A DNA stretch of 64,000 nucleotides from Fundidesulfovibrio agrisoli (lineage in GTDB: Bacteria; Desulfobacterota; Desulfovibrionia; Desulfovibrionales; Desulfovibrionaceae). The number at the start of each line of letters is the position of its first letter. Within the stretch, counting starts at the first letter, position 1. The stretch covers positions 62,001-126,000 of the forward strand of contig NZ_JAKZKX010000009.1 of the NCBI RefSeq assembly GCF_022808715.1, in the 5' to 3' direction. A program made the position numbers and the translations under genes. Shown here piece after piece: positions 1-7,551 of this stretch. The notes under the pieces were generated by a model. It worked only from the letters and a program-made list of their open reading frames with translations, was not told the origin of the DNA and did not search any database.

Positions 1-1
1 G

Positions 2-1048
2 AAGCGAAAAGAAAAGTTGTTCCCGGACGGGTCCGAGAAAAGCAAGCGGGCAGCCGAAAAGTGGGAGGACAGGCAGCGCCGCATTATGAAGAAACCGACC
101 CCGACCGCCACGGGCTCGCCGAAGCTGATTGACCTGGCAAACTCCTATCTGGACTTCGTAAAAACCCGCCAAAGCAGGAAGACTTACGTTGAAAAGCAGG
201 GGGTGTTGAAGCGGGCTCTCGGCCGTTTCGGGAGTGCCGCCGAATTGGACGACATCACCGTCCCTGAAGCCCTGAAGTTCCTGACCGACCAGTACAGGAA
301 GCGCTCGGGATACGCGGCGAACAAGGAGCGCAAGGTTCTGATAAGTGCCTGGAATTGGGGGAGGAGGTACCTGCCGAACTTCCCCGAAGGCCAGTGTCCG
401 TTTCAAACAATCGACCGCTTCCCCGAGAAGCGCCAACCCAGATATGTGCCCTCGGAGGAGGACTTCTGGAAAGTGTATGAAGTGGCCACGGGGCAGGACC
501 GGGTCATGCTGCTGGTATTTCTCTTCCTGGCTGCTCGGCGGAGCGAAGTTTTCCGCCTCAAATGGACGGACATCGACTTCGCCGGGAACACTGTCACCCT
601 TTGGACGCGGAAGCGCGCAGGAGGCGATTTAGAGGCCGATCCGGTGCCCATGGTGCAGCGGCTGAAGAAGGTCCTCATGGCGTGGTGGGAGCACAGGCCC
701 ATCGTCTCCGAGTACGTGTTCGTGAACGTGGAGGAGCACGCGTTCTGCAAGGAATACCTCGGCCAGCCCTTCACCAACCGACAGCACTTGATGGAGCGCC
801 TGTGCAAGAAAGCCGGCGTGAGGGAGTTCGGGTTTCATTCCATCCGCCACCTCACCGCGAGCATTCTTTATCAAGAGGGTCAGCCGGTTGCAGTGGCCCA
901 AGCTGTTCTCAGGCATAAATCTCCGCAAACGACGACGAGGTACTTGCAAACCCTTGGATTTAAACAAACTCACGAAGCGATGGAGGCGGTGATGGGGCAG
1001 CGAGGTCCGGGGAAGGTGATCAGCATACAGAAAGCAGCCACCGAGTGA
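2..1048 (+). CDS. Tyrosine recombinase (phage/genomic-island integrase), 5' end outside the window
   Basis: Site-specific DNA recombinase of the tyrosine (phage integrase) family. The frame is open to the left edge, so the N-terminus is missing; a TTG at 17 is only the first possible in-window start. Counting from that TTG, an N-terminal SAM-like core-binding region (about residues 35-130) precedes the catalytic domain. The family's active-site residues are visible: Arg174 in the A-R-R-S-E box, the H-S-I-R box (His274, Arg277), His300 in L-R-H-K-S and the nucleophile Tyr309 in R-Y-L-Q. The enzyme therefore looks intact apart from the window edge. GC content is visibly lower than in the neighbouring genes, which suggests recent transfer. 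It reads towards the 3' end of a tRNA-Glu gene 95 bases away, the usual position of an integrase relative to its attachment site. Confidence 0.9.
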   Translation, partial: KRKEKLFPDGSEKSKRAAEKWEDRQRRIMKKPTPTATGSPKLIDLANSYLDFVKTRQSRKTYVEKQGVLKRALGRFGSAAELDDITVPEALKFLTDQYRKRSGYAANKERKVLISAWNWGRRYLPNFPEGQCPFQTIDRFPEKRQPRYVPSEEDFWKVYEVATGQDRVMLLVFLFLAARRSEVFRLKWTDIDFAGNTVTLWTRKRAGGDLEADPVPMVQRLKKVLMAWWEHRPIVSEYVFVNVEEHAFCKEYLGQPFTNRQHLMERLCKKAGVREFGFHSIRHLTASILYQEGQPVAVAQAVLRHKSPQTTTRYLQTLGFKQTHEAMEAVMGQRGPGKVISIQKAATE

Positions 1049-1096
1049 ACCGCAATACACGACTAGGGAAGTCGTAAATGTGGACTTCGTGTGGAC

Positions 1097-1134
1097 AAAA
1101 GAAAAAGCGGGTTAGGAAATTGTCCTAACCCGCT
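1097..1134 (-). terminator. Rho-independent terminator of the tRNA operon
   Basis: A perfect 12-bp inverted repeat (1106-1117 with 1123-1134, 5-base loop) is followed on the minus strand by TTTTTCTTTT (complement of 1097-1106). It lies just downstream of tRNA-Glu in the tRNA reading direction. On the plus strand there is no T-run, so it probably serves the tRNAs rather than the integrase. Confidence 0.85.
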
Positions 1135-1142
1135 GAATTTCT

Positions 1143-1218
1143 TGGCGTCCCCAAGGGGATTTGAACCCCTGTTAGCGGCGTGAGAGGCCGTCGTCCTAGG
1201 CCACTAGACGATGGGGAC
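1143..1218 (-). tRNA. tRNA-Glu (anticodon CTC)
   Basis: The minus strand folds as a 76-base tRNA: acceptor stem GTCCCCA/TGGGGAC, discriminator G and encoded CCA (1143-1145). The D arm, a T arm AGGGG-TTCAAAT-CCCCT and an anticodon loop C-T-CTC-A-C are all present. The anticodon CTC reads GAG (Glu). The outermost anticodon-stem pair is an A-C mismatch. It is the second gene of a two-tRNA transcript with tRNA-Lys and a likely integration target for the element carrying the integrase. Confidence 0.95.
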
Positions 1219-1224
1219 GCGCTA

Positions 1225-1300
1225 TGGTGGGCCGTGCAGGATTCGAACCTGCGGCTCTCTGCTTAAAAGGCAGGTACTCTACCGACTGAGTTAACGGCCC
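1225..1300 (-). tRNA. tRNA-Lys (anticodon TTT)
   Basis: The minus strand gives a 76-base tRNA with acceptor stem GGGCCGT/ACGGCCC, discriminator A and encoded CCA (1225-1227). The T-loop is TTCGAAT and the anticodon loop C-T-TTT-A-A, so it decodes AAA/AAG. Six bases separate it from the downstream tRNA-Glu, so the two are co-transcribed. Confidence 0.96.
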
Positions 1301-1320
1301 TTCCGCCCAAGCGGAGAAAC

Positions 1321-1349
1321 CGTTTATCCGCACGGCCTCGCGCTGTCAA
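1321..1349 (-). promoter_or_regulatory. Sigma-70 type promoter of the tRNA-Lys/tRNA-Glu operon
   Basis: On the minus strand a perfect -35 TTGACA (complement of 1344-1349) is followed after exactly 17 bases by TAAACG (complement of 1321-1326). The predicted start lies about 12-14 bases before the mature tRNA-Lys 5' end. Confidence 0.7.
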
Positions 1350-1368
1350 GGAAAAGTCCTCTACGTGT

Positions 1369-2331
1369 TCAACCTTCCGCCGTCAACAGAAATTTGAAAT
1401 GTCGCCCAGGTTTATGCCCCACCCCCACCGCGCCCTTGCCGAAGTAGAGCACCCAGGCCCAGGCCGGGTCGTAGCCGCTGGAAGTGGAGGACCACACTCC
1501 GTCCAGCCCCTGGCCCAACGGGTGCCCGGGCGGGAGCGCGGCCCAGGCCCGCGAGGCGTCCACAAGGCTCTCCAGCTCCCAGATGGAAGGCATGCGCCAG
1601 CCTGGAGTTTCACGGGCCGCCTCCAGGGCCTCGGCCCAGGCGGCCTCGCCGTTCTCCGGCTGCGCCGCTCCACGCCAGACGAGCCCGGTCAGGCGGTCCA
1701 GCACGCCCTCCCCCGCCGTTTCGAAGCGGGGCTCGGGCCAGGGCCGCCCGGCTGCGGCGGCCAGTTCCGGCGTTTCCGGCGGGAGCCAACCGCGCCCGCG
1801 CACGGGCAAAACCATGTGCCGGGCGTCGCCCGGGCCGGGGAACATGCGCCCCCCCTCCAGGTGCACGCGCCAGAAGTGCCCCGGCGCATTGGCCGCAGGG
1901 GTCGATGTCCAGTGCCAGTGCTGGAAGATGCCGGTGAAGGGGTGCCCCGGAGGCAGGGCCGGGCGGGCGTGGGCAAGGCTGACCAGGGCCAGCAGCTCGC
2001 GCCGGGTGGGAAGCCGCCAGTCCGCGTGGCCCAGCCAGGACTGCGCGTTGCGCTCCGCGACCCAGGCCAGTGCCTCCGCAAGGGTCATGGGCCAGGGCGC
2101 GGCCGAAGCGTCGCGGGGCCAGGTCAGCCCAATGAGTCTGTCAAGGACGAGCCGGTCGAGGGCGAGGGCGTCATCCACCATCCCGAAACGCGGCGCGGGC
2201 CAGGGGCGGCCCGGCCTGTACTCGCCGTCCTGCCCCGTGCCCGCGCAGGGGACCGCCCCCCCGGCGGAATCGAAGCACTCTTCCTGGCCGGACCAGGGGT
2301 AGATGGGCGGTTCGCCGGTCGCGGCGGCCAT
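1369..2331 (-). CDS. DUF1566 (Lcl C-terminal-like) double-domain protein
   Basis: Protein of 320 residues made of two copies of the DUF1566/Lcl_C fold. The first copy (about residues 60-180) has the family signature D-W-R-L-P-T-R-R-E-L. The second (about 200-320) has G-W-R-M-P-S-I-W-E-L followed by a W-S-S-T-S segment. The family is found in surface or secreted proteins and often linked to carbohydrate or adhesion functions, but the biochemical role is not settled. There is no clear signal peptide at the chosen ATG. The gene ends 68 bases from the tRNA promoter and starts 73 bases after the heptose kinase-isomerase gene, on the same strand, so read-through is possible. Confidence 0.75.
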   Translation of the reverse strand: MAAATGEPPIYPWSGQEECFDSAGGAVPCAGTGQDGEYRPGRPWPAPRFGMVDDALALDRLVLDRLIGLTWPRDASAAPWPMTLAEALAWVAERNAQSWLGHADWRLPTRRELLALVSLAHARPALPPGHPFTGIFQHWHWTSTPAANAPGHFWRVHLEGGRMFPGPGDARHMVLPVRGRGWLPPETPELAAAAGRPWPEPRFETAGEGVLDRLTGLVWRGAAQPENGEAAWAEALEAARETPGWRMPSIWELESLVDASRAWAALPPGHPLGQGLDGVWSSTSSGYDPAWAWVLYFGKGAVGVGHKPGRHFKFLLTAEG

Positions 2332-2404
2332 GCCTTCAGCGCCCCGGATTCATGCGGCTTCGCGCAAGGTTCATGGTCTTCCCCCCGGGCCGCCCTCGGC
2401 GGGC

Positions 2405-3988
2405 CTAGCCCTCGGCCAACTGTTCGCGGATCAGGCTGGTGAGCAGGTGCACCAGCATCATGTGCACGTCCTCGATGAACTGGTAGTTGCCCGAGGGCAC
2501 GATGAAGCACTCCTCGGCCACATCCTTGAGCCTGCCGCCCGAGAAGCCCGTGAGCCCGATGGTGTGCGCGCCGCGCTCGCGCGCCAGCTCCATGGCCTTG
2601 ATCACGTTGGGGCTCATGCCGCCCCCCGAGATGCCGATGACCACGTCGCCCTCGTTGAGCAGGTTGCGCAGCTGGCCGGAGAAGATGTCCTCGAAGCCCA
2701 CGTCGTTGCCCCAGGCGGTCATCAGGGGGATGTTGTCCGTGAGGGGGATGGCCCTGAAGCCGCGCCGCCCGTTAACGGCCACGGTCTTGGCCAGGTCGGA
2801 GCAGAAGTGCGAGGCCGTGGCGGCCGAACCGCCGTTGCCCATAATGAACACCTGCTTGTCCGCCATGTAGGCCGTGTGCAGGGTGTCGGCCATGCGCCCG
2901 ATCTGGGCCTTGTCCAGCCGGTTGACCACGGCGCGCATGCCCAGCAGGTAGCCCTCCGGGGTGATGGTGGACTTGAAGCGCCCGGCCTGGTCCAGCGTGA
3001 TCTGGGAGCCGCCGTACTCGAAGTCGAAAACCAGCTGCTGCAGGCCCAGCGCGGTGAGCTCCTCGCTGACGGCGGCCTGCTTTCCGGGTTCGCAGAACAC
3101 CAGCAGGAAGCCGCCGCCGCCCGCGCCCGTGATCTTGCCGCCCAAAGCCCCGTTGCGCATGGCCGTATCGTAATAGAGGTCGATCTCCGGGTTGGAGACG
3201 GACTTGGCGAAGCGCTTCTTGTGCTGCCAGGACTCGTGCAGCAGGGTGCCGATCTCGCGGATGTCGCCGCCTTCCAGGATCTCGCGCATGCGGTAGGCCG
3301 TGCGCTTGACCTGGTGCAGGGCCTCCAGCACGGACTGGTCGCGCTCCTGGGTGGCCTGGCGCTGCCCCTCCAGGATGCGGGCCGAGTCGCGGGAGGAGCC
3401 GGTGTGGAAGAGCATCAGGTGGCGGCGCAGCTCCTGCTGGCGGGAGCGGCTGATCTCGATGGGCTCCACCCGGGTGCCGGAGGCGTCGAAGGTCAGGAAG
3501 TTCAGGCCGCCGTGGGCCGAGGCGTACTGGTCCTGCATGCCGATGGGGCGGCCCAGCACGTTGAGCTCGATGTGCGTGGCCAGTTCGCCCACCTTGGCCT
3601 TGTCCAGATCCTGCCCGGCGAAGGCCCCCACGCAGCGCACCAGGCTGGTGGCCACCGCGCCCGAGAGGCCCAGGCCCGAACCCGGCGGAATGTCGGACTT
3701 GAGCGAGAGCATCACCCCGCCCTTGATGCCGAAGTGGCGCAGCACGGCCTTGGGGATGCGCAGGGCATCCTTGAGGTTGGCCTTGTCCAGGTCTGCGATG
3801 CGCTGGTGCAGCTGGTAGTCGGAGGAGGAAATCTCCACGCCGGGGCCCGGGATCTCCTCCAGCACGGAATAGAAATACTTGTCGATGGTCACGGAGAGCA
3901 CGGCCCCGCCGTGGGCCTCGTAATAGGCGGGCAGGTCCGTGCCACCGCCTCCGAAGCTCAGGCGCACCGGAGACTTGGCGATGATCAT
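2405..3988 (-). CDS. hddA-gmhA: Fused D-glycero-D-manno-heptose 7-phosphate kinase / phosphoheptose isomerase
   Basis: A 527-residue two-enzyme protein. Residues 1 to about 333 are a GHMP kinase: substrate motif S-F-G-G-G-G-T-D near residue 11, ATP loop P-P-G-S-G-L-G-L-S-G-A (101-111), and C-terminal motif K-I-T-G-A-G-G-G-G (285-293). This resembles HddA, which makes heptose 1,7-bisphosphate. Residues about 350-527 are a SIS domain with G-N-G-G-S-A-A (384-390), resembling GmhA, which isomerises sedoheptulose 7-phosphate. The two are normally separate proteins acting in successive steps of GDP/ADP-heptose synthesis. The start ATG (3988) overlaps the upstream stop as ATGA, so the in-frame extension towards 4291 is not used. 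Cytoplasmic. The fusion could be checked for a lost stop, but the reading frame is clean throughout. Confidence 0.85.
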   Translation of the reverse strand: MIIAKSPVRLSFGGGGTDLPAYYEAHGGAVLSVTIDKYFYSVLEEIPGPGVEISSSDYQLHQRIADLDKANLKDALRIPKAVLRHFGIKGGVMLSLKSDIPPGSGLGLSGAVATSLVRCVGAFAGQDLDKAKVGELATHIELNVLGRPIGMQDQYASAHGGLNFLTFDASGTRVEPIEISRSRQQELRRHLMLFHTGSSRDSARILEGQRQATQERDQSVLEALHQVKRTAYRMREILEGGDIREIGTLLHESWQHKKRFAKSVSNPEIDLYYDTAMRNGALGGKITGAGGGGFLLVFCEPGKQAAVSEELTALGLQQLVFDFEYGGSQITLDQAGRFKSTITPEGYLLGMRAVVNRLDKAQIGRMADTLHTAYMADKQVFIMGNGGSAATASHFCSDLAKTVAVNGRRGFRAIPLTDNIPLMTAWGNDVGFEDIFSGQLRNLLNEGDVVIGISGGGMSPNVIKAMELARERGAHTIGLTGFSGGRLKDVAEECFIVPSGNYQFIEDVHMMLVHLLTSLIREQLAEG

Positions 3989-5388
3989 TCTTCTACACCT
4001 CTTCGCATGTGGAAAGCCGCGGCGGCCCCGGACAGTCGGTAGCCGTTCTTTTCGTAGAACAGGCAGGCGGTCAGGTTCTCGGCCTCGGTGGTCACGTCGA
4101 TGCGCTTGAAGCCCTGGCCCGCGGCCCAGCCCGCAAGGCGGCCCAGCAGCAGGGAGCCGCGCCCCCGGGCCCTGGGCAGCACGGAGACTAGGTCGATGGC
4201 CACGGCCTCGCCGCGCTTGCGGAAGCTGACGAAGCCGCCGGGCTCCATGAATTTGAGCACCTCGGCGGAGCGCATGGTGTTGGCGATCCACTTGCGCTGG
4301 TGGCGCACGCGCTCCTCGAGGGTGACATTGGGGTCCAGCCCGAAGCGGCTGAAGGGAAAGTTGGCGGCGTGGGCGTCCAGCTCATCCTCGGGCAACTCCG
4401 ACGCGCCCGCGGGCTCGCCCGAGGCCACTGCGGCCACGCCGGTCAGGTCGCGCGAGAAGGTCACCTGCGCGCAGACCTTGAGGAACCCCAGGCGCATGAG
4501 CGCCTTGGCGCCCTCGATGTCGGCGGCGGGCAGCTTGGCGTCGGCCAGGAAGGGCTTCCCGCCCTCGCGCAGGCGGGCCAGCTGGCGGGCCAGGGCCGGA
4601 TAGTCCTGCCGGGTGACGCGGTAGTAGTCCTGCCGGAAGGCCTCGCTGTCGAACTCCTGGAGGGCCAGGCAGGCGGGCGCGGGGTCGGGCGCCTTGGCCA
4701 GCATGGCGTTGGCCCGGGCCAGCTTCTCGGGGGAGCCGATGTCGATGAGCGGGGCCTCGATGGCGTAGCCGTACAGGGGCGCTCCGGCCGCGAGCATGGC
4801 CGGGAACACGTCGTGCCCGAAGTCGCTGAAGCCGGTTGCGGGGACGAAGCCCAGCACCTCGGGCTCGCAGATGTACACGCCCGCGTTGGCCAGGTCCGTG
4901 AAGGCCACGGGGGGCTTCTCCACGAAGCGGCCGATGCGCCCGGTGGCGTCCATGTCCACCAGGCCGCACTGGGTGGGGTTGTCCACCCGGTAGAGGCCCA
5001 CGGTGGCCATGCCGCGCGAGCGCTGGTGGAAGGCCTTCATGGCGGTGACGTCGAAATCGGAGAGCACGTCCCCGTACCAGACCAGGAAGGGGTCATGCAG
5101 GTGGACCCTGAAGGCGTTCAATGCCCCGGCGGTGCCCAGCAGCTCGGGCTCCTCGCTGTAGGCCATCCGCACACCAAGGGCCGAGCCGTCGCCGAAGGCC
5201 TCGCGCACCACGTGGGAGAGGTGGTGCAGGTTCACGCAGATCCGCGTGAAGCCGTGGGCCGCCAGGTGGCGCACGGTGCGCTCCAGCAGGGGCACCCCCG
5301 CCACCGGGACCATGGGCTTGGGGCAGGTGTCGGTCAGGGGGCGCAGCCTGGTGCCCAGGCCCGCGCTCAGGACGACGGCGGTCTTCAC
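3985..5388 (-). CDS. hddC: Sugar-1-phosphate nucleotidyltransferase (HddC-like) fused to a GNAT acetyltransferase domain
   Basis: 467 residues in two parts. The N-terminal half (1 to about 240) is a nucleotidyltransferase with the pyrophosphorylase signature G-L-G-T-R-L-R-P (10-17), K-P-M-V-P and a V-E-K-P-P motif. In this setting it most likely activates heptose 1-phosphate (HddC, GDP-heptose) or mannose 1-phosphate. The C-terminal part (about 280-467) resembles a GNAT N-acetyltransferase: an R-A-R-G-R-G acetyl-CoA loop and an F-Y-E-K-N-G-Y-R motif near the end. GTG start at 5388 overlaps the upstream stop (GTGA), and the stop overlaps the kinase-isomerase start (ATGA), which indicates translational coupling. 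The GNAT substrate is unknown. The heptose phosphatase GmhB is not in the window. Confidence 0.8.
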   Translation of the reverse strand: MKTAVVLSAGLGTRLRPLTDTCPKPMVPVAGVPLLERTVRHLAAHGFTRICVNLHHLSHVVREAFGDGSALGVRMAYSEEPELLGTAGALNAFRVHLHDPFLVWYGDVLSDFDVTAMKAFHQRSRGMATVGLYRVDNPTQCGLVDMDATGRIGRFVEKPPVAFTDLANAGVYICEPEVLGFVPATGFSDFGHDVFPAMLAAGAPLYGYAIEAPLIDIGSPEKLARANAMLAKAPDPAPACLALQEFDSEAFRQDYYRVTRQDYPALARQLARLREGGKPFLADAKLPAADIEGAKALMRLGFLKVCAQVTFSRDLTGVAAVASGEPAGASELPEDELDAHAANFPFSRFGLDPNVTLEERVRHQRKWIANTMRSAEVLKFMEPGGFVSFRKRGEAVAIDLVSVLPRARGRGSLLLGRLAGWAAGQGFKRIDVTTEAENLTACLFYEKNGYRLSGAAAAFHMRRGVEE

Positions 5389-6488
5389 GCCGTCTCCTCC
5401 GCCAGGCCAGCGTCGGGCTGCGGTTTGGTGCCGGGCAGGGTGGTGTCCACCTGGATGAACGCGGCGCGGTCGTTGACGTTCATCTCCTTGTACTGGGGGC
5501 ACTTGGCGCAGGTGGACATGGCGCTGGGCGTATTGATGGTGGCGCGCACCCTCTGGAACATCTCGTTGTTCCAGATGTCCTCCACGGACTCGGCGTTGAG
5601 GTCGCCCATGACGTCCTTGGAGAGCATGCACAGCCGCACCTTGCCGTCGGACTGCACGAAGATCTCCTCCCAGGGGCGGGGGCACTTCTTGTGCAGGGAT
5701 TCAACGGTCTCAAGCGCCGGCTTGCCGGAGAGGTCGAAGCGGTCGGGGATGGTCAGCTTGATGCCGTGGGCCTTGGCGCGGCGCTCGGCCTCGTCCAGCA
5801 CGGAGTTGGTGAGCTCCTTGTGGTCGAAGAGGATCTCGTCCACCATCTCCTGGCCGTAGGCGATCATGTGCACCATCTTGGCCTCGTCCATGCCCAAATT
5901 GGCGGCCAGGTCCACGAAGTCGGGGAACTCCTCCACGTTGGAGCGCATGCCCACGAAGACCATGCGCAGATAGGGGTGCTTCACCCCGAGTTTGCGCTTG
6001 CTGGCCACCACCTTGGCGATGTTGCCGATGACGGTGTCGAAGTCCGCGCCGCGCCGGATGCGGTTGTAGGTGGCGGCCTTGGCCCCATCCACCGAGAAGT
6101 TCAGGTAGGCCAGCCCCCCGGCCAGGAAGCGGTCGATCATCTCCTGCTTGAGGAGCATGGCGTTGGTGAGCACGAAGATGTCCGGCCCGCGCCGGGCCAG
6201 CTTGTCGAAGTAGCTGCCCAGGTGCTTGTTCATCAGGGGCTCGCCCCAGCCGAACAGCGAGGCGTCGTGCACGGTGTCCCAGTAGGGCTCGGTCCTGTCG
6301 AAGACTTCGGGTTGCAGGTCGCGGCCCACGAAGTCCCGGTGGGACTGGCCGCACATGGCGCAGCGCAGGTTGCAGCGGTTGGTGGTCTCAAAGACAAGGC
6401 GCTGCGGCTTGGAGGCCAGAATCGTGCGCTCCTGGGCGAGTTCGAGGTCGTTTAACGCCTTGTTGTCTATGGCGGATTGGCTCGGCAT
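5385..6488 (-). CDS. Radical SAM/SPASM-like protein
   Basis: Radical S-adenosylmethionine enzyme of 367 residues. The cluster-binding triad C-N-L-R-C-A-M-C (Cys39, Cys43, Cys46) is near the N-terminus, followed by a TIM-barrel-like region. Further cysteines at the C-terminus (K-K-C-P-R-P-W, then V-R-L-C-M and C-A-K-C) resemble a SPASM auxiliary cluster site. The start at 6488 has AGGAGG eight bases upstream, better than the longer frame to 6524. It is the first gene of the overlapped heptose cluster (stop overlaps the next start), so it may modify a sugar nucleotide or a cell-surface component, but the substrate cannot be read from the sequence. Confidence 0.8.
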   Translation of the reverse strand: MPSQSAIDNKALNDLELAQERTILASKPQRLVFETTNRCNLRCAMCGQSHRDFVGRDLQPEVFDRTEPYWDTVHDASLFGWGEPLMNKHLGSYFDKLARRGPDIFVLTNAMLLKQEMIDRFLAGGLAYLNFSVDGAKAATYNRIRRGADFDTVIGNIAKVVASKRKLGVKHPYLRMVFVGMRSNVEEFPDFVDLAANLGMDEAKMVHMIAYGQEMVDEILFDHKELTNSVLDEAERRAKAHGIKLTIPDRFDLSGKPALETVESLHKKCPRPWEEIFVQSDGKVRLCMLSKDVMGDLNAESVEDIWNNEMFQRVRATINTPSAMSTCAKCPQYKEMNVNDRAAFIQVDTTLPGTKPQPDAGLAEETA

Positions 6489-6545
6489 GGAAGATCCCTC
6501 CTGGCGGGAGGGGGATAGAAGCATCTTTTGCCCCTCAAGGCAAGA

Positions 6546-6578
6546 CCGGGGAGCCCGGGCGGCTCCGGCGCTCCCCGG
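6546..6578 (-). terminator. GC-rich hairpin after the NYN gene (weak terminator candidate)
   Basis: Nine-base-pair inverted repeat (6546-6554 with 6570-6578) between the NYN gene and the radical SAM operon. There is no T-run on either strand, so it may be a structured barrier or a factor-dependent end rather than a classical terminator. Confidence 0.35.
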
Positions 6579-6592
6579 CCTGTGCGGGCCTG

Positions 6593-7378
6593 CTAATAGA
6601 TGGGATCGCCGGGCATCTCCGGCGCGTCCTCGGTGAGCTCCTCGCCGAGGCCCTCGGCGCTCTCCACGGGCGCGGGCTGTTCGGGGGCCGCCGGGGCGGG
6701 CATGGAGACGATCCTGGCGCTGGGGGCGTAGGGCCGCTCCGGCGCGGGCAGGTTGAACTCCACCACGCCGTCGGAGTTGTCGCGCAGCTTGTCCGAAAGA
6801 TAGTAGCCGAACTTGGCCACGAAGACCAACATGCCGTGCTCGCGGGCGAAATTCATGGCCGGGATCATGTCCGCGTCGCCGGTGAGCAGCACGATCTTCT
6901 CCACCATGCGGCTGGCCGCGATCCAGGCGATGTCCAGGCCCATGAGCATGTCCACCTCCTTCTGCACCAGGTTGATGGACACGTCCTGGGGCTGAAGCGG
7001 GCGGTTGTGGCTCAGGGACTCCATGATGACGCGCATGTTCTTCTTGTTGAGCTTCCAGCCCTGCATGGCCAGGGAGCCCAGGCGCAGGGCCATGCGCGGC
7101 ATGCGCCAGAGCTGGTCGAGGTAGTCGTTCTTGATGCGGTACTGTTCGGTGGCGCTGAACTCGATCTCCCTCTGGGAGATGGGGTGCACCGCCTTGCCGC
7201 CGTAGGGCGGCGAATCATAGTAGTATGCCCTGAAAAACCTGTCCGATTCGAATTCCTTGTCCTGCATGATGAGTTCGCAAGCCGTCTTGACCGAATCCGC
7301 GCTGGGCGGCTGGCCCAGGCGGGCCTCCAGGTGCTTCATCCAGAAAAAGCTTCCATCGATGAGTATCGCCACGTTCAT
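6593..7378 (-). CDS. NYN-domain (DUF88/LabA-like) putative ribonuclease
   Basis: 261-residue cytoplasmic protein of the NYN/PIN-like nuclease family. The N-terminal motif A-I-L-I-D-G-S carries the first acidic metal ligand (Asp8). The middle has V-D-M-L-M-G-L-D and the later L-L-T-G-D-A-D carries the second pair of acidic residues, followed by the usual hydrophobic strand. The C-terminal 50 residues are rich in Pro, Ala and Glu and look disordered. Members are usually RNases, but no partner is evident. It is transcribed divergently from the phage adaptor gene, and the intervening 173 bases hold the palindromic operator described below. Confidence 0.75.
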   Translation of the reverse strand: MNVAILIDGSFFWMKHLEARLGQPPSADSVKTACELIMQDKEFESDRFFRAYYYDSPPYGGKAVHPISQREIEFSATEQYRIKNDYLDQLWRMPRMALRLGSLAMQGWKLNKKNMRVIMESLSHNRPLQPQDVSINLVQKEVDMLMGLDIAWIAASRMVEKIVLLTGDADMIPAMNFAREHGMLVFVAKFGYYLSDKLRDNSDGVVEFNLPAPERPYAPSARIVSMPAPAAPEQPAPVESAEGLGEELTEDAPEMPGDPIY

Positions 7379-7467
7379 TTGTCAATCTCCATCAAAGGTA
7401 TTGGGAATTACCGTTTAGTACCTCTCCCGACCCCCGTCAAAGGGATCGCATGAAAATTCATCACGCG

Positions 7468-7533
7468 TTCACTTTTTCCCCACATAGCCCCATGTGGGAT
7501 GCGCGAATCTCGAAATCGGGTATGGTTGCGCTT
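7468..7533 (+). promoter_or_regulatory. Palindromic operator and promoter region of the phage adaptor gene
   Basis: An inverted repeat CCCACAT-N6-ATGTGGG occupies 7479-7498. Twenty-two bases after it lies a possible -10 box TATGGT (7521-7526). The block from about 7471 to 7501 matches the block at about 12163-12193, upstream of the terminase gene, at nearly every position, and the distance from the palindrome to the candidate -10 is the same in both. With that -10 the palindrome is centred near -45, an activator-like position. Alternatively a weak TTCACT / CATGTG promoter (7468-7473, 7491-7496) would place it over the -10, a repressor-like position. The sequence alone does not decide. Confidence 0.6.
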
Positions 7534-7551
7534 CCCTGGCAGGGAGAATCA

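Noticed and set aside
3989-4291. 100-codon upstream extension of the heptose kinase-isomerase
   Set aside because: It lies in another frame over the GNAT-bearing gene, and the ATGA overlap at 3985-3988 fixes the start.
7450-7551. Earlier ATG of the adaptor gene at 7450
   Set aside because: The extra 34 codons would translate the palindromic operator; the ATG at 7552 has a ribosome-binding site and fits the adaptor N-terminus.
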